A stretch of DNA of 64,000 bases, from assembly GCA_003833135.1 (NCBI GenBank), contig QZLH01000132.1, forward strand, positions 25,487 through 89,486. Direction: 5' to 3'. This DNA comes from Oehlia diaphana. Its lineage: Eukaryota > Glomeromycota > Glomeromycetes > Glomerales > Glomeraceae. Shown piece after piece: positions 25,360 through 38,627 of the stretch. The position numbers were made by a program, and so were the translations under genes. The notes under the pieces are model-generated. The model was not told the origin of the DNA. It made no database searches and saw only the letters and a program-made list of their open reading frames with translations. Position 1 is the stretch's first letter. Each line of letters opens with the position of its first letter.

Positions 25360-25787
25360 GTTCTTTCATTAAATAATTAATTTTTAATTTATATTAAGAA
25401 TATGAAAAAAAATGAAACGAAGAAAAAAATTATTGTAGTTGTAATTTCATTTATAGTAACCTTAGTAACTTGCTTTTATTTATCTTGATCTAAAAATTAG
25501 TATTAAATTTATATATTATATATTATTATGAAAAATTATATAAATAGCTATACTTTTTATATTGTAAAAAAAATTAAAAATTAAGTATAATAATATATAT
25601 TTATTATCGTTTGATTTTTTTTCTCTAAAAAAGGTATCTCAAAATAAATGTAAATTATAATAGATGAACATATTTACAATAATATAAAATAATAAAATGA
25701 ATTATAAGAAAAAATGCGTAATAAAATAACAATGTCCAAAAATAAATAAATTTGAAAAGAATAAATATACAATATTAAAGCAACTAG

Positions 25788-27643
25788 TTAATCAATGAGC
25801 CACCATTTAACTACTCCAGTAGTACCCAAAACAGGATGAAGCAAAACGTAAGTCAAAAAATATTCCATATCTTTACGACGTTTCTCAATAAATTCAGGCA
25901 CAAATTTACCCACAATTTTTTTAGGTGGTAAATTTGGTATAAGTTTACGATATTTGGGCTGGGCTTTAATAAGTTGTGCCCGTAATTTAACAAAATCGGA
26001 ATACCTTTTTCTTACTACAAATTCCTTTTTTTTTAAAAAAAAAAAAGTTAAAATAAATTTATAAATTAAATTGATAATTGTAAAATCATTAATTCTTACA
26101 TCTGGGCATTTGATCGTACAAGTGTATACAACATATGAACCGATTCCTGTTCCTATTCGTATAGGATTACTGACAGTTACATTTTCGACTAGATTACTTG
26201 ATCTGCTACAACGATTTAAGCTAATCTGAAAAGGTTGTGGTGAAGATGGTGGTAGTGAATCGGAAGGAGCAAAAGACGTATCGGAAAAATTGTCATCATA
26301 ATCACTCTATAAATAAAAGAAGTAATTAGCGCTGTTGTTTACACATTTTTTAATTTACAATACTATACCACTATACCATATGTGAATATGAATCATCTTC
26401 AATCGTATTAAGAGTAGTCGGTAGGGAATAAATAGAACTTGTTCGCTTTAAAATATTATAATTATGTGTAAAAGACGATAATTCTTTAATTCGTATATCT
26501 CCAAAGTTAGATTCTTGACTTTCAACAGCATCAACAAACTCATCATCCAATTCATCATTCTCATGAATTATTAATTGAGACAAGTGTTTTGCAGCAGATA
26601 AATCACTCTCCTTTGTAGCTTCAGTAGACCAGAATGGAACACGTGCAGTGTTTGTAGTGTTTGTGCAAATTTGATCTGATGAAATGAAAGTAGTTGTGGA
26701 AGATTTTGAAGGAGATTTTTTTAAACCAAGATTTGCAACGAACAATTGGGCAGCTGATGCATTTTCTGAATCCATTGTACGACCCCTTATTGTATTTGTT
26801 TCTGTGCAACTATCATGAATTGTCTCTGAAAGATCCTCTAGATCATGATCACTATGAACGATAATACTAATAGATCTATCTTTGGAGTTATTACAGTGAG
26901 GAGGTTGTAGTGTTTGTGGTATTTCGTGATGAATCCGGTTTTTATATACAATATTTTCAGATGATGGTGGTTCCTTATAATGTTCATACGAATTAGATTT
27001 TTGTTCAAGAGCCGGATTTTCAGTAGATGCGACTAGGGACAAAAAAAAATATGTATATTTAAAAAATTCAACTGAATTTTCACGAGATTTGCTACAAAAA
27101 GTTAATCTTACTTTCAATTCCTTTTTTCAAAAGTAAGTGTAAACTCTCCATTGTATCTTGGACGTAATCAAACCAATTACTAGATAGATTATCTCCATAA
27201 TTTTCAATTTTTTCTTTAATTTCCGTTAATTCACCAATAACAGCTCGAATTTCACGACGTACTTCTAAGACTATTAATTTTCGATAAACATAAAATCAAT
27301 AAAGATTATTTAAAAGCTAATCATACTATAAATTTTCATTAGTGAGAATGGGAATAAATTGTAAACCGCTATATTCGTGTATAATAAATATTTACCTTGT
27401 AAGGATTTTGAGGCTAGAGCTATGTCATAAGACAAATCATTCAAGTCTTCTTCGCAATCGCTCTTTGCTAAAGTTTTTTTTCGGATAAGAGTATCAGACT
27501 GTTTTTGCAGCAATACTAAATATATTCAGAAAATAAGTCATTAAAACTCCATTCTAACAAAAAATACAATTTTGAGAACGAGACTTACAAGTGACATGAC
27601 CGGATAAATCCAAAAGATCTTGTACTTGACTTTGCAAATCCAT
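25788..27643 (-). CDS. PX-domain protein (Ypt35-like) with N-terminal coiled coil
   Basis: Six exons (27589-27643, 27396-27515, 27112-27270, 26377-27032, 26100-26306, 25788-26024) join in phase to about 477 residues. The N-terminal 110 residues are rich in heptad-like Leu/Glu/Lys (MDLQSQVQDLLDLSGHVT, then IRAVIGELTEIKEKIENYG) and probably form a coiled coil. A Ser/Thr-rich acidic middle follows. The C-terminus is a PX domain: NPIRIGTGIGSYVVYTCTI, FVVRKRYSDFVKLR, IPNLPPKKIVGKF, EKRRKDMEYFLTYVLLHPVL, ending VVKWWLID. RKRYSDF and the Lys/Arg after LPPKK are the usual PI3P-contact residues, so membrane or endosome/vacuole recruitment is likely. The PX sequence is close in style to yeast Ypt35. 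Convergent with the Crt10-like gene (430 bases apart) and divergent from the PANK4-like gene (652 bases between start codons). Confidence 0.88.
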
Positions 27644-28295
27644 ATATAATAATTTTTTAGAAACAAATTAAAGAAAACCGATTATTGGAAGTTACGGAAG
27701 GGATAATGTTTTAACGACGGGCCATATTGTCGTACATTAAAAAATATGGTGTAATACATTTTTGGAAATAAATTCCCCTTGTTTGTTCAACGCATACATC
27801 ACAACATAAACGAATTTTTATCGTAAGTGCAACAATGTATAAGCTAAATTTAATCTTGCATGCGGAGAAATTGAAAAAAGATGACATATTGGTGTGGAGT
27901 AAAAATTTAGTTACGCCAAATTTGCGGAATTACTTTATTATTTTTTTCGGATAAAATACCGGCGCTGTCAAAGTAATAGTGATCAGCAATATACATCAAA
28001 AACGGGCAGTTAATGGAAGTGATGGATGAATTATTAATAAATCTTTACCATTTTGACCCAAACTAATCCAATAACAACATCCGAAATAAGTAACATAACG
28101 TCATTTTCACCTGGTAAATTTAAGATGATTTTGTAAGATTAGATTAAGATATTACTTTTTCCACTTGTATTACTTGCATTGTTAAAAATAATTAATAATT
28201 AAATTAATTTTTACATTATGATTTAATTTTAAAATATTTGTTATAAAGTCTCCAAATAATCCTAACATTTATTCTGTGAATCACATTTCTAAAAA

Positions 28296-31200
28296 ATGAA
28301 TGTCACAGGTGCAAAAATCTGTGATGAAGGGACTCAGCCAGAAACTCGAGATATCGTTTTACCAAATCAAACTGAATCAGTTTCTCAAATTGCCGTTGAT
28401 GTAAGTTTTTAAGTAGTCTTTATTTATTATTGTGAACTTATCCTAAATTTATATTTTTAATTCACATACTTTCGGATCATATAATAGATTGGTGGTTCTT
28501 TAGCTAAAGTAGTTTATTTTTCAAATATTTCCAAAGGTGGAAGATTGAATTTCATTAAATTTGAAACCGAAAAAATTGATGAATGTATAGATTTTATAAG
28601 AAATTTGATCGCTGCAAGAAGAAATCCCGATTCATCCGATTTAAATTTAAAAAAAAAAATAGTTATTAAAGCCACAGGTGGTGGTGCTCATAAATTTTAT
28701 GATTCTTTTATTGATAAGTTAAAAGTTAAAGTGGAAAAGGAAGATGAAATGGAATGTTTAATTACTGGTAAAAAATATAATGTCTAATTATACATGAAAA
28801 TTCAAGTTATTGAATTTTTTGTTATATAAATTATTTTAGGATTGAATTTCTTGATCTCAGAGATTCCATATGAAGTTTTTACATATAATGAGAATGATCC
28901 TATGTGTTTTGAAGATACTCCAAATCCAACGAATATGTTCCCGTATATGGTAACTTTTTTAGTCGCATTTGATTTGAGAGGGCATGATTAATAAAATTTG
29001 TAATTTGTTTATTTATAAGCTTGTAAATATCGGATCTGGTGTAAGGTAAATGTTAATTTAATTTTTTTCATTGCAATATATTTACTAAATCCTATTAATT
29101 ATTAGTATATTAAAAGTAACTGAATCTAATAAATTTGAGCGTATTTCTGGTACTTCGGTAAGATTTAAAAATAGTCATTTACTAAAGTTGTCTACAAACA
29201 TTTTTTTAAAACTAATTTTTTTATATTAATTAGTTAGGGGGAGGTACACTTTGGGGCTTATTATCTTTATTGACTGGAGCTAAATCTTTTGACGGTATGT
29301 TATTTGAAACTTAAATGTAATGTTTAAATTTGATTGATTATGAATTTAGCTAATTAATTACAGAAATGTTGGAAATAAGCAAACACGGTGATAACACAAA
29401 TGTAGTAAGTTTATTTGTTTGGTCTTAATATATCTGAAATGAATTATAATTAATTAATAAATTTAATTATATATATATTTTTAGGATATGCTAGTTGGTG
29501 ATATTTATGGATCAGATTACAATAAAATTGGGTTAAAGTCTACAACAATTGCCTCTTCCATGGGTAAAGTGTTCAAAAAGAATATTAAGCAAAGTGTTGG
29601 AAATTTCAGAAGTGAGGATATTTCGAAGTCTTTATTATATATGGTGAGGTAAAGTGTTGTTCTATAACAGTATATTATTTTTCAATTATTGTTTTAATTT
29701 TTAATTTATATACGATGCAGCAATAATATTGGACAAATAGCATATTTAAATGCTCAAGCTCATGGATTGAAGAGAATTTATTTTGGTGGATGTTTCATAA
29801 GAGGTAAGTCACTTTCTTTACCTCGTTTTTTTTAAAAAAAAAATTTATTTCACACATGACTTTTGTAGGGCATCCGATTACAATGAATACGTTATCTTAT
29901 GCCATCAACTTTTGGTCACAAGGAACGATGAAAGCATTATTCCTTCGTCACGAAGGATATCTTGGTGCAGTTGGGGCTTTTCTTCAATATAGAACAAAAC
30001 AACGTTCATATTCATTCTCAGAAATCTTCACTGTTCCACAAATGATTACAGAAAATTCTGTTAATGCTTATGGAATTTTGGAAAGCACTTCAACGAAATT
30101 GGTAGCATTTCCAAAGTTAGAGAGTCTGGACGAATATCACCCAGATACATTACAATTAACAGATCCAACAGCTCAAAAATATTGGATTGATGTCTTAGAG
30201 AGGAACCTTCATAGTCTTGTTGAATTGGCTAAAGAATGGACTTCGGATGGCGAAAATGACGGACAAAATCAAGATGTCCAAAGTAGGGCATCTTCTTTTG
30301 ATACATTATTTAGAAGCCATTTAGCAAGATTAAGAGACCAACCTAATATGTATGGAGCTTTGACGGTTCGAAGCCTTTTAAACCTTCGGGAACAATGTTT
30401 ACATGAACTTGGATTTCCTGACATTTTTTCTAAAGTCAAAACCGCAGAAAATAAATCAGCACTACATAAGTTGCCAGAATTATTAAAAAAAGTGGATTCT
30501 TTACAATCATTGGAAGATAAAATTGAGTTATTGATAGATAATATTCTGGCTGGAAATATGTATGATTGGGGATCAAGCCAAATAGTGAAACTGATAAAAG
30601 ATGGAGAGTTATCCTTTGATGCAGCTAAAGAAAAAACAAACAAACCCGATAAGTTAAATCATACAAAAAAATTTATAGAAAGAATTATTAGTAAAAATAA
30701 GCCTCCTCTTAAGAAAGCTGTTATCTTTGTGGATAACTCTGGCGCTGATATAGTCTTAGGTGTAATACCTTTTGTTAGATTTTTAGTGTCATTAGGAATG
30801 GATGTTATATTGGCTGTTAATAGTCATCCCGCTATAAATGACATTACTGTAAGTATTATCTTTGATTATTAAATTATTAATTATAGATTACTAATTTGTA
30901 TAGTTTGAAGAATTATCAGAAGTGGTAGCATCTATAGCAGAATTGGATAGTCTAGTAGCAGCAGCTTGGGCATCTAAAAAAATATCAGTTATGGAAACGG
31001 GTAGTTCAAGTCTCTGTTTAGATTTGAGAAGGATTAATGAGGATTTAGTTGAAGCTTGTCAAGATGTTGATTTAATTGTATTAGAGGTACTTAATTTATA
31101 ATACATATTTGTATATTTTAAATTTTGCTTATATACTTTTTTCGTTATTTATAGGGAATGGGAAGAGCAATTCATACAAATTACAACGCAAAGTTTACAT

Positions 31201-31391
31201 GTGATTCACTTAAAATAGCTGTTTTTAAAAATGCTGTTACGGCTACAGAATTGGGTGCTCATATGTATGACGCTATAGTTTTGTATGAAGAAGGAAATAA
31301 CAATAAACCAAGTAGCATTGCTGAAAATGTTACTAATAGTAAAGAAAATAGTAATAATAGTGAAAATACTGTTAGTAATGGGATTGATTAA
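28296..31391 (+). CDS. PANK4-type fusion: pantothenate kinase domain + DUF89 phosphatase domain
   Basis: Fusion of a type II (fumble-like) pantothenate kinase with a DUF89 metal-dependent phosphatase, as in human PANK4 and plant PANK2; it acts in coenzyme A metabolism. Twelve exons (28296-28400, 28488-28767, 28840-28949, 29020-29045, 29106-29157, 29234-29294, 29364-29404, 29485-29648, 29721-29803, 29869-30848, 30904-31086, 31155-31391) join in phase to 773 residues, the same length as human PANK4. Kinase motifs: DIGGSLAKVVYF (residue 35), ATGGGAHKF, EDEMECLITG with Glu122 at the catalytic-base position, NIGSGVSIL, Arg186 in RISGTSLGGGTLWGL, and YGSDY. Phosphatase motifs: FVDNSGADIVLG (about residue 596), AVNSHPAINDIT, GSSSLCLDL and EGMGRAIHTNY. 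The C-terminus is an Asn/Ser-rich tail. Both catalytic sites look intact, so it may be bifunctional. Cytosolic; no targeting peptide seen. Confidence 0.95.
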
Positions 31392-33351
31392 TTTATTAGA
31401 ATAATTTGATTTGGAATATGTAATATTTTTGTAATGTATTAATATTCTTGTCTCGTTACGAAACTTCAATTCAAAATTACATACAGTGATCATTGCTCTT
31501 AATAAATTTAATAAATTACACATGAAGTATATCTAAAAAAAAGTTATTAATAGAGAATGAGCATATTAATATTTTTATAAAAATGCAGGAATTTAACAAG
31601 CTGTCGCAGGTGTTTGTTTCAAGTACTGATTTTATTCTCTATTAGCACGCCTTCATATCTATATCAAAATGAATTAGAAAAGGAGCTAAATAAAATTATA
31701 TTAGTTTGCTAAAGCGACTACGCGTGATGAAATTAAGCATCTATAATATAATAATATCAATATCTTTATCAGAAAATTGGTTTGATTCACATAATATACC
31801 AACCAATGTAATCCTGGGGACATTCCATATAATATTTGAGTTTTAAAAATAGATGTAGACCGAATATGGAACTTTAAAAGCTTACACTAAACGTAATAAT
31901 ATTAGATGAGAAATATCTGTCATGGCTTAGCTTCTTTGCATAGTACTGTATTGTAATATAAACCATCATTCTGGAACACATCCATTACTAATTTCTATCA
32001 ATGTAACAATTGGCCACAAGGTCACTTATTGAATAAATTACATAGATTTGTTTACAAAATGAAATGGTGTTTCTATACGGAACACGCCAGTTTTTCATTT
32101 TGTCTAAGCTAACTACACTATGACACTATCACATAAACCCAATATTGATTCCTTCCAGTTTTCGTTCGTCCAAATCGTCTATATTCTGGATATAATAAAA
32201 ATGAGTGTTATGCCGTTATACGAGTAGTGGTAGAAAGAAATTAACGTTAACCTTCTTAGTCTCTCGCCATTTACGTAATGTCCTGTTCTGCTTCAAGTTA
32301 TGGGTCGAAGAAAAATAACAGTGAAGTGTAATTAATATACATATTTTTGCCGAAGAAGTACTATATTCGTACGACATCTGATGTCGCAAATCAGCATTAA
32401 CTAAAGAGTCGTCGGAATAAGTCAGGTCACAGCAATAATAGTAACACTGGGCTAACAATATCCTACCTCGCCCGTTTATACGGACTCTACAGCCGATTCT
32501 GGAAAGTGGGCTTCACAGATATGAATTTTAGACGATTCAATGGAAATTGGAAATTGATTTAGATACTAAAATTTTGATTATTGAAATATAATAAAATGGC
32601 GTATAATAAGTTTGAAAGGAGTGCTCTAATTTTTTATCGCTATCTATGATTTTCGAAATAAAATTAACCGATTCCCACATACATATTCTGTTTCTTCTCA
32701 CAAATTGTGTAATCTTATTAATTAGTTGCTAGTATACGCCTGGCAGAAGTTTCCAAAATTTCTAAAGCAAGGCAAAATTATACAATATGACTGGCTTTAC
32801 CAGTCGATCCAAAACTTGCGACGTTGTTTTGTGAGAAAGTATTAGCGTGTGTTGAAAATATCAATGTGAATTTCGACGTGCACAGTACTTATTTATGATG
32901 GCGTATCAACCGAACGATAATATTTTTTTTTTGTGAAAAGAATGATACCGTATATAATGCGGACGTGAAAATCGTGAAATTTTATCAGAAAAACCTTTGG
33001 TTTTTGTTTATTGTTTTGAAAGTAATATGCAACATATTAAAGTACTTGAGTGAACAATTGGAATAGTTACCAAATCCTTCCCTGTGTATACGCATAGTCG
33101 CATACATTAAATATTGCATCATATACATAAAAGAGTTATTTCAAGTAGGGAGGAATAAGTTTACATTATAGTAAATTACTACTAGAGTAGCACATTTTTT
33201 TATTAATGTGAAAAACAGAGTATTAAGTTGTATATGCATTTGCTACATACTTCAAATTATATTATTATATTATATAATTATATTATATTATTAAATTATT
33301 ATTATATTAATTATATTATTATAAATAACTCATATCTCATTTCAAATTCTT
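31392..33351. other. Intergenic, no gene seen
   Basis: Less homopolymer-rich than other spacers but all frames are broken. The minus-strand frame at 32216-32458 has no splice context or recognisable motif. An AT repeat (tatatta units) lies at about 33258-33325, next to the 3' end of the following gene. Confidence 0.5.
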
Positions 33352-34000
33352 TTAACTTTTTCTTCTACGTTCTAACAAAACTTCATTCACTTTGGCACCA
33401 ACATCTTTTGCACGGACATCATTATGTTTATGTCGAATATGTTTAGCTGCTTTGGTAATTAAAGAACGAATTTCCTGTAAAATTATAAAGAAGAATTAAT
33501 AACTTTTCATTGGTCAATTTTTAACATCTGTTTTTTAAACGCTTACTTGACTTTTTCTTGAAGGATTTAACCTATAAAGCAAGTTGGTATTAATATTTGT
33601 ATTAAGCTATAATTTTACTTTATGCAAACTTACGTCAAGGACTCGAATGCTTTGAATGAAACACGCCATCTCTTTTCTTTGCTGGTTTCGTGTAATCCTT
33701 CAAGGTATGAGCTAATTCTTTCTCTTTGCTCTTGACTTGCTCTATAAAAAAAAAAAAGATACCGTTAGCAAAAATGACCAAAAGAAATAATAACCCAAAT
33801 AATTTACCTTATTGGATCAAAGTTTCTAGCCTTGCATTTTTCTGGATCTAAGTACGTTTCACCATATTCATTAGTCATTAAACAGGCTTCGTATACATCA
33901 ACTGCATTTCAAAGGCTTGGTAAGTTATTTCTTAGGAAACAAGGCGACAATGTAATATTTACAATAAGTAATCTTTACCAGTTGATTTTTCGTGCGACAT
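33352..34000 (-). CDS. Small charged helical protein, unknown function (123 aa)
   Basis: Five exons (33979-34000, 33808-33901, 33634-33741, 33547-33571, 33352-33474) join in phase to 123 residues. The perfect phase agreement over four introns is the main evidence. The sequence starts MSHEKSTVDVYEACLMTNEY, continues with SQEQRERISSYLEGLHETS, then KRWRVSFKAFESL, and a basic C-terminus LITKAAKHIRHKHND...EVLLERRRKS. It is mostly charged and probably helical, with no signal peptide or membrane segment and two cysteines in the first 40 residues. I do not recognise the family. The basic end could bind nucleic acid or RNP, but this is only a guess from composition. Confidence 0.68.
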
Positions 34001-34639
34001 TGTTTTTATAGGAAAAGAAGAATTAATACTATTGTATAGTATTGAAATTGAATTAATTGAAGGAATTTATATTTTTAATTTGAAGATTCTTTGCATACTG
34101 TATTTGATATTCATTAGCTTGTTTATCAAAGACATGCTCATATCATTTAACATGATGATTCTGATTGCCATTTTGGCATGCATTTTAATAGTAAATCTTT
34201 CATAGATATTCGTTATTTATCCCATTTTTTAACCAATTATACCAATTATTTTAGAATCCAAATGCTTTTTTTTTTCATTTACAAAATTGGATTTCATTTA
34301 CAAATTTGTTTTATCTTTTTCATTTACAAATTTGGTTTATTTTTATTTTTTTTTTTATTTTTTTTTTTTTCATTTACAAAATTGTTTTATTTATTTATTA
34401 TTTTTTTTAATAAAAAAAAAAAAATTAAATAAAAATAAATAAATAAAAGGATGAGAATAAATGGAGTGATTTAATATGCATGAGAGTGTTTAAAATTATT
34501 ATACAAATAATTTAAATTAATGAGAAAATGTTCGAATTATAAATGATGTTTTTTGAAGAAAATTCTAAAATAATTATTCATTGGCGCGTTCCCTTAAACA
34601 ATTGGAATATAAAAACTAATAAAAATTGAATTCAATTTA

Positions 34640-35828
34640 TTACGACTTTTTCCTAAAAAGACTAGGTAAACCAAAAATAACATAAATTATTATGCCAGTA
34701 AAGGCGACAGCAAAATCTGCAGTGCGTAAACCTGTTGTTTTATCTTCACCACCTTTCATAAAAAGAAGTACGGTATGTACAGAAGCAAGAGTATTAATTA
34801 ATGTAAGTCCAAATGAAAATAATACCATGCGTATTGCTGCAGCTTTTGTCATATTATAAGATTTCCGTATCTTCCGTATAAAATCTTTCTTAACTCCGGA
34901 TTCTTCGGCTATCTCATTAGTCTCATTAGTGTCCCCCCCTTCATTCACGCCGCCCATTGGTTTTGATTTATTTGCTGTAACTTTACTTGTATCGGTCATT
35001 TGACTTTTAAACTGATCTAGATGTCTGAAGACTTTGAAGACCGCTCTTACTGTAAAATCAAAAATTATTGAGTTTTTCATGTGACGAATTACATTAGGAG
35101 TGTTTTGAGTGTTTTACAGTTACTTACTGCTGAAGTATGCGCCAATAATAGTTCCTATTAAATTAAATCCAGGATATCCAATTATTTTAACCCACTGAGG
35201 ATTTTTAATATCACTAATAAAATAAAAGAAAATTTATTAATAATAATATTAATAATAATAAAATGGATAATAAAATAATAAATAATATAATAATAATTTA
35301 CCAGGCTATTTTAAATGGGTAAATAGCATCTTGTTGTATAGATACAATAGATACAATTATGGTCATTATAATAGGAATAATTACTATAGCAAATATATAT
35401 GCTTTATGTAATGTTTGAGAATTTCTTTCTTTTTGTCGAACAAGTAATTGATAAAGATGAATCGAAAAACATAAAGCTGATATAATTTGTAAATATGCAC
35501 AATATTGAAGCTATATTTTGTTACAAATAAACAATTAATGTATATTTTATTGCATATTCGAAATGACAATTATAATTATAATTAAAAGAAAGGTTTGTCA
35601 ACTTACAGCTATCCCTTGAAAAATGCAAAATTTTCTTGGAACTAAGTTCTCAAAATCATTTATCCAAATAACGCTAGATAATACAACTAATTCAATTAAT
35701 GCTGTTGCTAGTGATAGAATACCGATTAAATAATTTATCTTGTTTTTGAATAATTTTATTGCAACATATGATGAACATATAATTGAAATAAATATTATTA
35801 TATATACGATTATGATTAAGTCTGCCAT
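34640..35828 (-). CDS. Seven-transmembrane GPCR-like receptor A
   Basis: Four exons (35607-35828, 35302-35510, 35128-35213, 34640-35049) join in phase to 308 residues. Seven hydrophobic segments: IIIVYIIIFISIICSSYVAI, then YLIGILSLATALIELVVLSS, then the segment after FCIFQGIA, then AYIFAIVIIPIIMTIIVSIV, then GYPGFNLIGTIIGAYFSI, and after a charged loop MVLFSFGLTLINTLASV and FAVAFTGIIIYVIFGL. RKFCIFQG before helix 3 and CDIKNPQWVKIIGYPG before helix 5 match the paralogue at 37477-38627. The exon lengths 209 and 86 and intron phases 0, 2, 1 are shared. The long loop between helices 5 and 6 (about 60 residues, KDFIRKIRKSYNMTKAAAIRM) is where G-protein coupling would be expected. Loosely like fungal STE3/cAR-type receptors; exact class and ligand unknown. 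Plasma membrane by inference. Confidence 0.82.
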
Positions 35829-37476
35829 TTTCTAAAAAAAAGTTTTTTAATATTAACAAAAATTTTTAGTAAAGAAGAAGAAGAAGAAGAAGAAGAAGAA
35901 GAAAAAGGATATTGATAATTAAGAAAGTAAGGATAAATAAATATATATATATATATAGTTTTTTTTTTTAAAAAAAAAAAAGGATTATCTTTGTTATATG
36001 AATGTAATCTAATCTTATACTATAATATTTCTTTAAGTAAATTCGATTGTCTGCATTCATGTGTTATGTTTTAAGATTTTCAAACAACTTGCGTGAGAAG
36101 CTTCTGGGGTAATATTAATATTAAAAAAATACTGTAAGATCCTTCGTGATTCTCGGATAGCCTTAAAAAGTCTCATTATCCTTTGTAATACTCATTAACA
36201 AATTCGGAATTACCATATATGTATTGTGTAACATCAAACGTTCTCACATCTTCAAACTACCAAAGTGTTTCGTCTTGATTATACATCACCCTGAATTTTT
36301 TTTTATTGCCGTGTTTCGGCTTTGGATAATCCTTGCAACTCCCGAGTCTTGAAATTTCTATAATTTTTCGATAGAATAATCTTTTCAATTCAAATAAAAT
36401 TTTGTTCATAAATTTTTTATTTAATTTTCATTCCTATAGGGCGAAATACTTTTGGTTATCAATATTGGTTGAATAAAAATAATTTTCGTTTTCAATAATT
36501 AAAAAATTAATAGTATACCCGGAACTGTTGATCCCCAATTGAATATCGAATACGTATCACCTCTATAAGGACTAGATTATTAATCAACCGTGATAAGTTT
36601 AAAAATAATGTTAATAAACCAAATTAAGTTTTAATATAAGGAATTGCACCATTACACAATGCCGACCTTTTTTTAATTATTTCTAAAAATGGTGTAATTA
36701 TTATAACGTAAGCTTTTTATAACCTCTGGTGATTTTGAAATTTACTTTGGTCTTTAATGTTGTTTGATATTCATGAAAACTTTTCATTTATTTACAGGTA
36801 TTGAGGAATACGAGAATTGAGAGGAACAAATGTACTCTATTAATATAGTTTTTAACATATATATGCGGATGTCATTGTGGGTAACTTTTGTGTACGTGTG
36901 TACACGGATGTCACATGATGTCCCATGATACATGTTTATCCTTTAATACCTTTAATATACATCAATAGTATTTCTTTATTTACCCGAAATGCTCATATTA
37001 ATAAATGAGATAATCACGTGATTTATAGCCAACAATGATCATAGTGTTATATTTACATATTTAAAACTCTTTTCACCTATCTTTGGATTTTATCTCTTAT
37101 GCCTTATTATACCATATTGGACTATTTGATTCATCATAATATAAACATCAAAACAATGGAAATTGTCAAAATACACTTTTGTGGCACATTAAAGAATTTG
37201 ATATCGAAAGCTGATTCGTCCTTTTTTGATTATTACTAAATATCTTTTCTCTAATTTGAATTACAATCACTTTATTCCTCAAAAATGGATTATTTTAAAA
37301 TTAAAAAGTTTGACTAAAAATGGCATAATTCGGGGTTCCCCAATAAACAAATATATTTTATAAAACTCAATTGTTTTTTCTTTTTTAATTTTTATATTTT
37401 TTTTTTTCACATAAAAATCCCTCTTCCTAAATTACCCACTTTTTCCACTCCTTACTCTGTCAAATGATAATTAATA
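35829..37476. other. Divergent intergenic region between two 7TM genes
   Basis: Contains both promoters. A GAA trinucleotide run lies at 35871-35903 and a TA run at 35941-35957, just upstream of receptor A. I see no extended inverted repeat that would mark the duplication breakpoint and no gene. Confidence 0.55.
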
Positions 37477-38627
37477 ATGGGGCTAAGTGTAATGATAATT
37501 AACATAATTTATTTAATATCATTCATTTGCTCAATTTATATAGCACTTTCTTTATTAAAACTTAGAAAAAACCCATTGATTGGTATATACTGTTGTGCTT
37601 ATTGTTTATTATGTTGTAATCTTTTAAGCGGAGTTATATTCAAGAATGATTTGTCATCCGCCCCTAAAGCTTTTTGTTTTTTCCAAGGATACATGGTAAG
37701 TTTATGACTTTAATAATTTAATAATTTGTATTTCATTATTTTATTAATCAATTTTGTATATAATAGGTTCAGTTTATTTGTTATATAACTTCAATGTCAT
37801 CGATATGTTTTTCACATGAGATTTATTCATTATTAATGAATCACAAGCAATCAACATTTTTTGAAAGTAAAAAGGGTTATTATTTGTTAATTATAATATA
37901 TCCTTTAATTATGGGTATACCATTATTTATTATATGTTTTAAAACTGATGCCATAGTTCCAAGAGAACTAAAATGGTAAGATATTTTATTATTATTATTA
38001 TATGATAACCTTTTATTTAAATAAATTCATGATAATTTTTTTGATAATTTCATTATAGTGATGTAGCTAATCCTATATGGGTTAGATTGTTGGGATATTC
38101 TGGTGCTAATTTTATATTAAGTATTCCTGGAATGTATTTCAGCGGTAATTATCCAGTTTTTTAATTATTACATATAAATAACACGAGATAAAATTTTTTA
38201 ATTATATATTATTTTTTTTTCTTTTTTTATTACAGCACGCTCAGCATATATTTTATATAAACATTTGGATCGATTTAAAGATTTTTCAGTAAATGAAGAT
38301 ACTAGTCAAAGTAGTCAAACATTCCCTAATTCACCAAATTCACAAATAGCGCAATCTCCTATATCACGACAATTTTCACAAACTAAAAATAATATTAGTC
38401 AAAAAAGATATAGTTTGACAAAAGAGGCTGTAATTAGAATGTCAATTCTTTCTTCAAGTATCATTTTAATACATTGTTTAGGAAGTATAGGTACTATAGT
38501 AAGTGTTCTGACTCATGAATCACTTTCAACGAAAGTAAATCTCAATGATTGGGCTGGTAGTATTGCTGGTATTTGCACTTTTCTAATTTTTGGGTTTAGT
38601 AGAGAAATTAGAAATGCCTGGCGGTGA
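37477..38627 (+). CDS. Seven-transmembrane GPCR-like receptor B
   Basis: Four exons (37477-37695, 37767-37975, 38059-38144, 38236-38627) join in phase to 301 residues. Helices: MIINIIYLISFICSIYIALS, LIGIYCCAYCLLCCNLLS, VQFICYITSMSSICF after the motif KAFCFFQGYM, YYLLIIIYPLIMGIPLFIIC, LLGYSGANFILSIPGMYFS, then a Ser/Gln/Pro-rich loop (NSPNSQIAQSPISRQFSQ) and SILSSSIILIHCLGSIGTIV and GSIAGICTFLIFGF. CDVANPIWVRLLGYSG corresponds to the matching stretch of receptor A. Internal exons are 209 and 86 bases, exactly as in receptor A, with the same phases, so the two arose by duplication followed by inversion or an inverted insertion. The third intracellular loop is unlike that of A and offers many Ser/Thr sites. 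Ligand unknown. Confidence 0.82.

Noticed and set aside
32216..32458. 80-codon minus-strand open frame
   Set aside because: No splice partners, no domain and unremarkable length for this much sequence.
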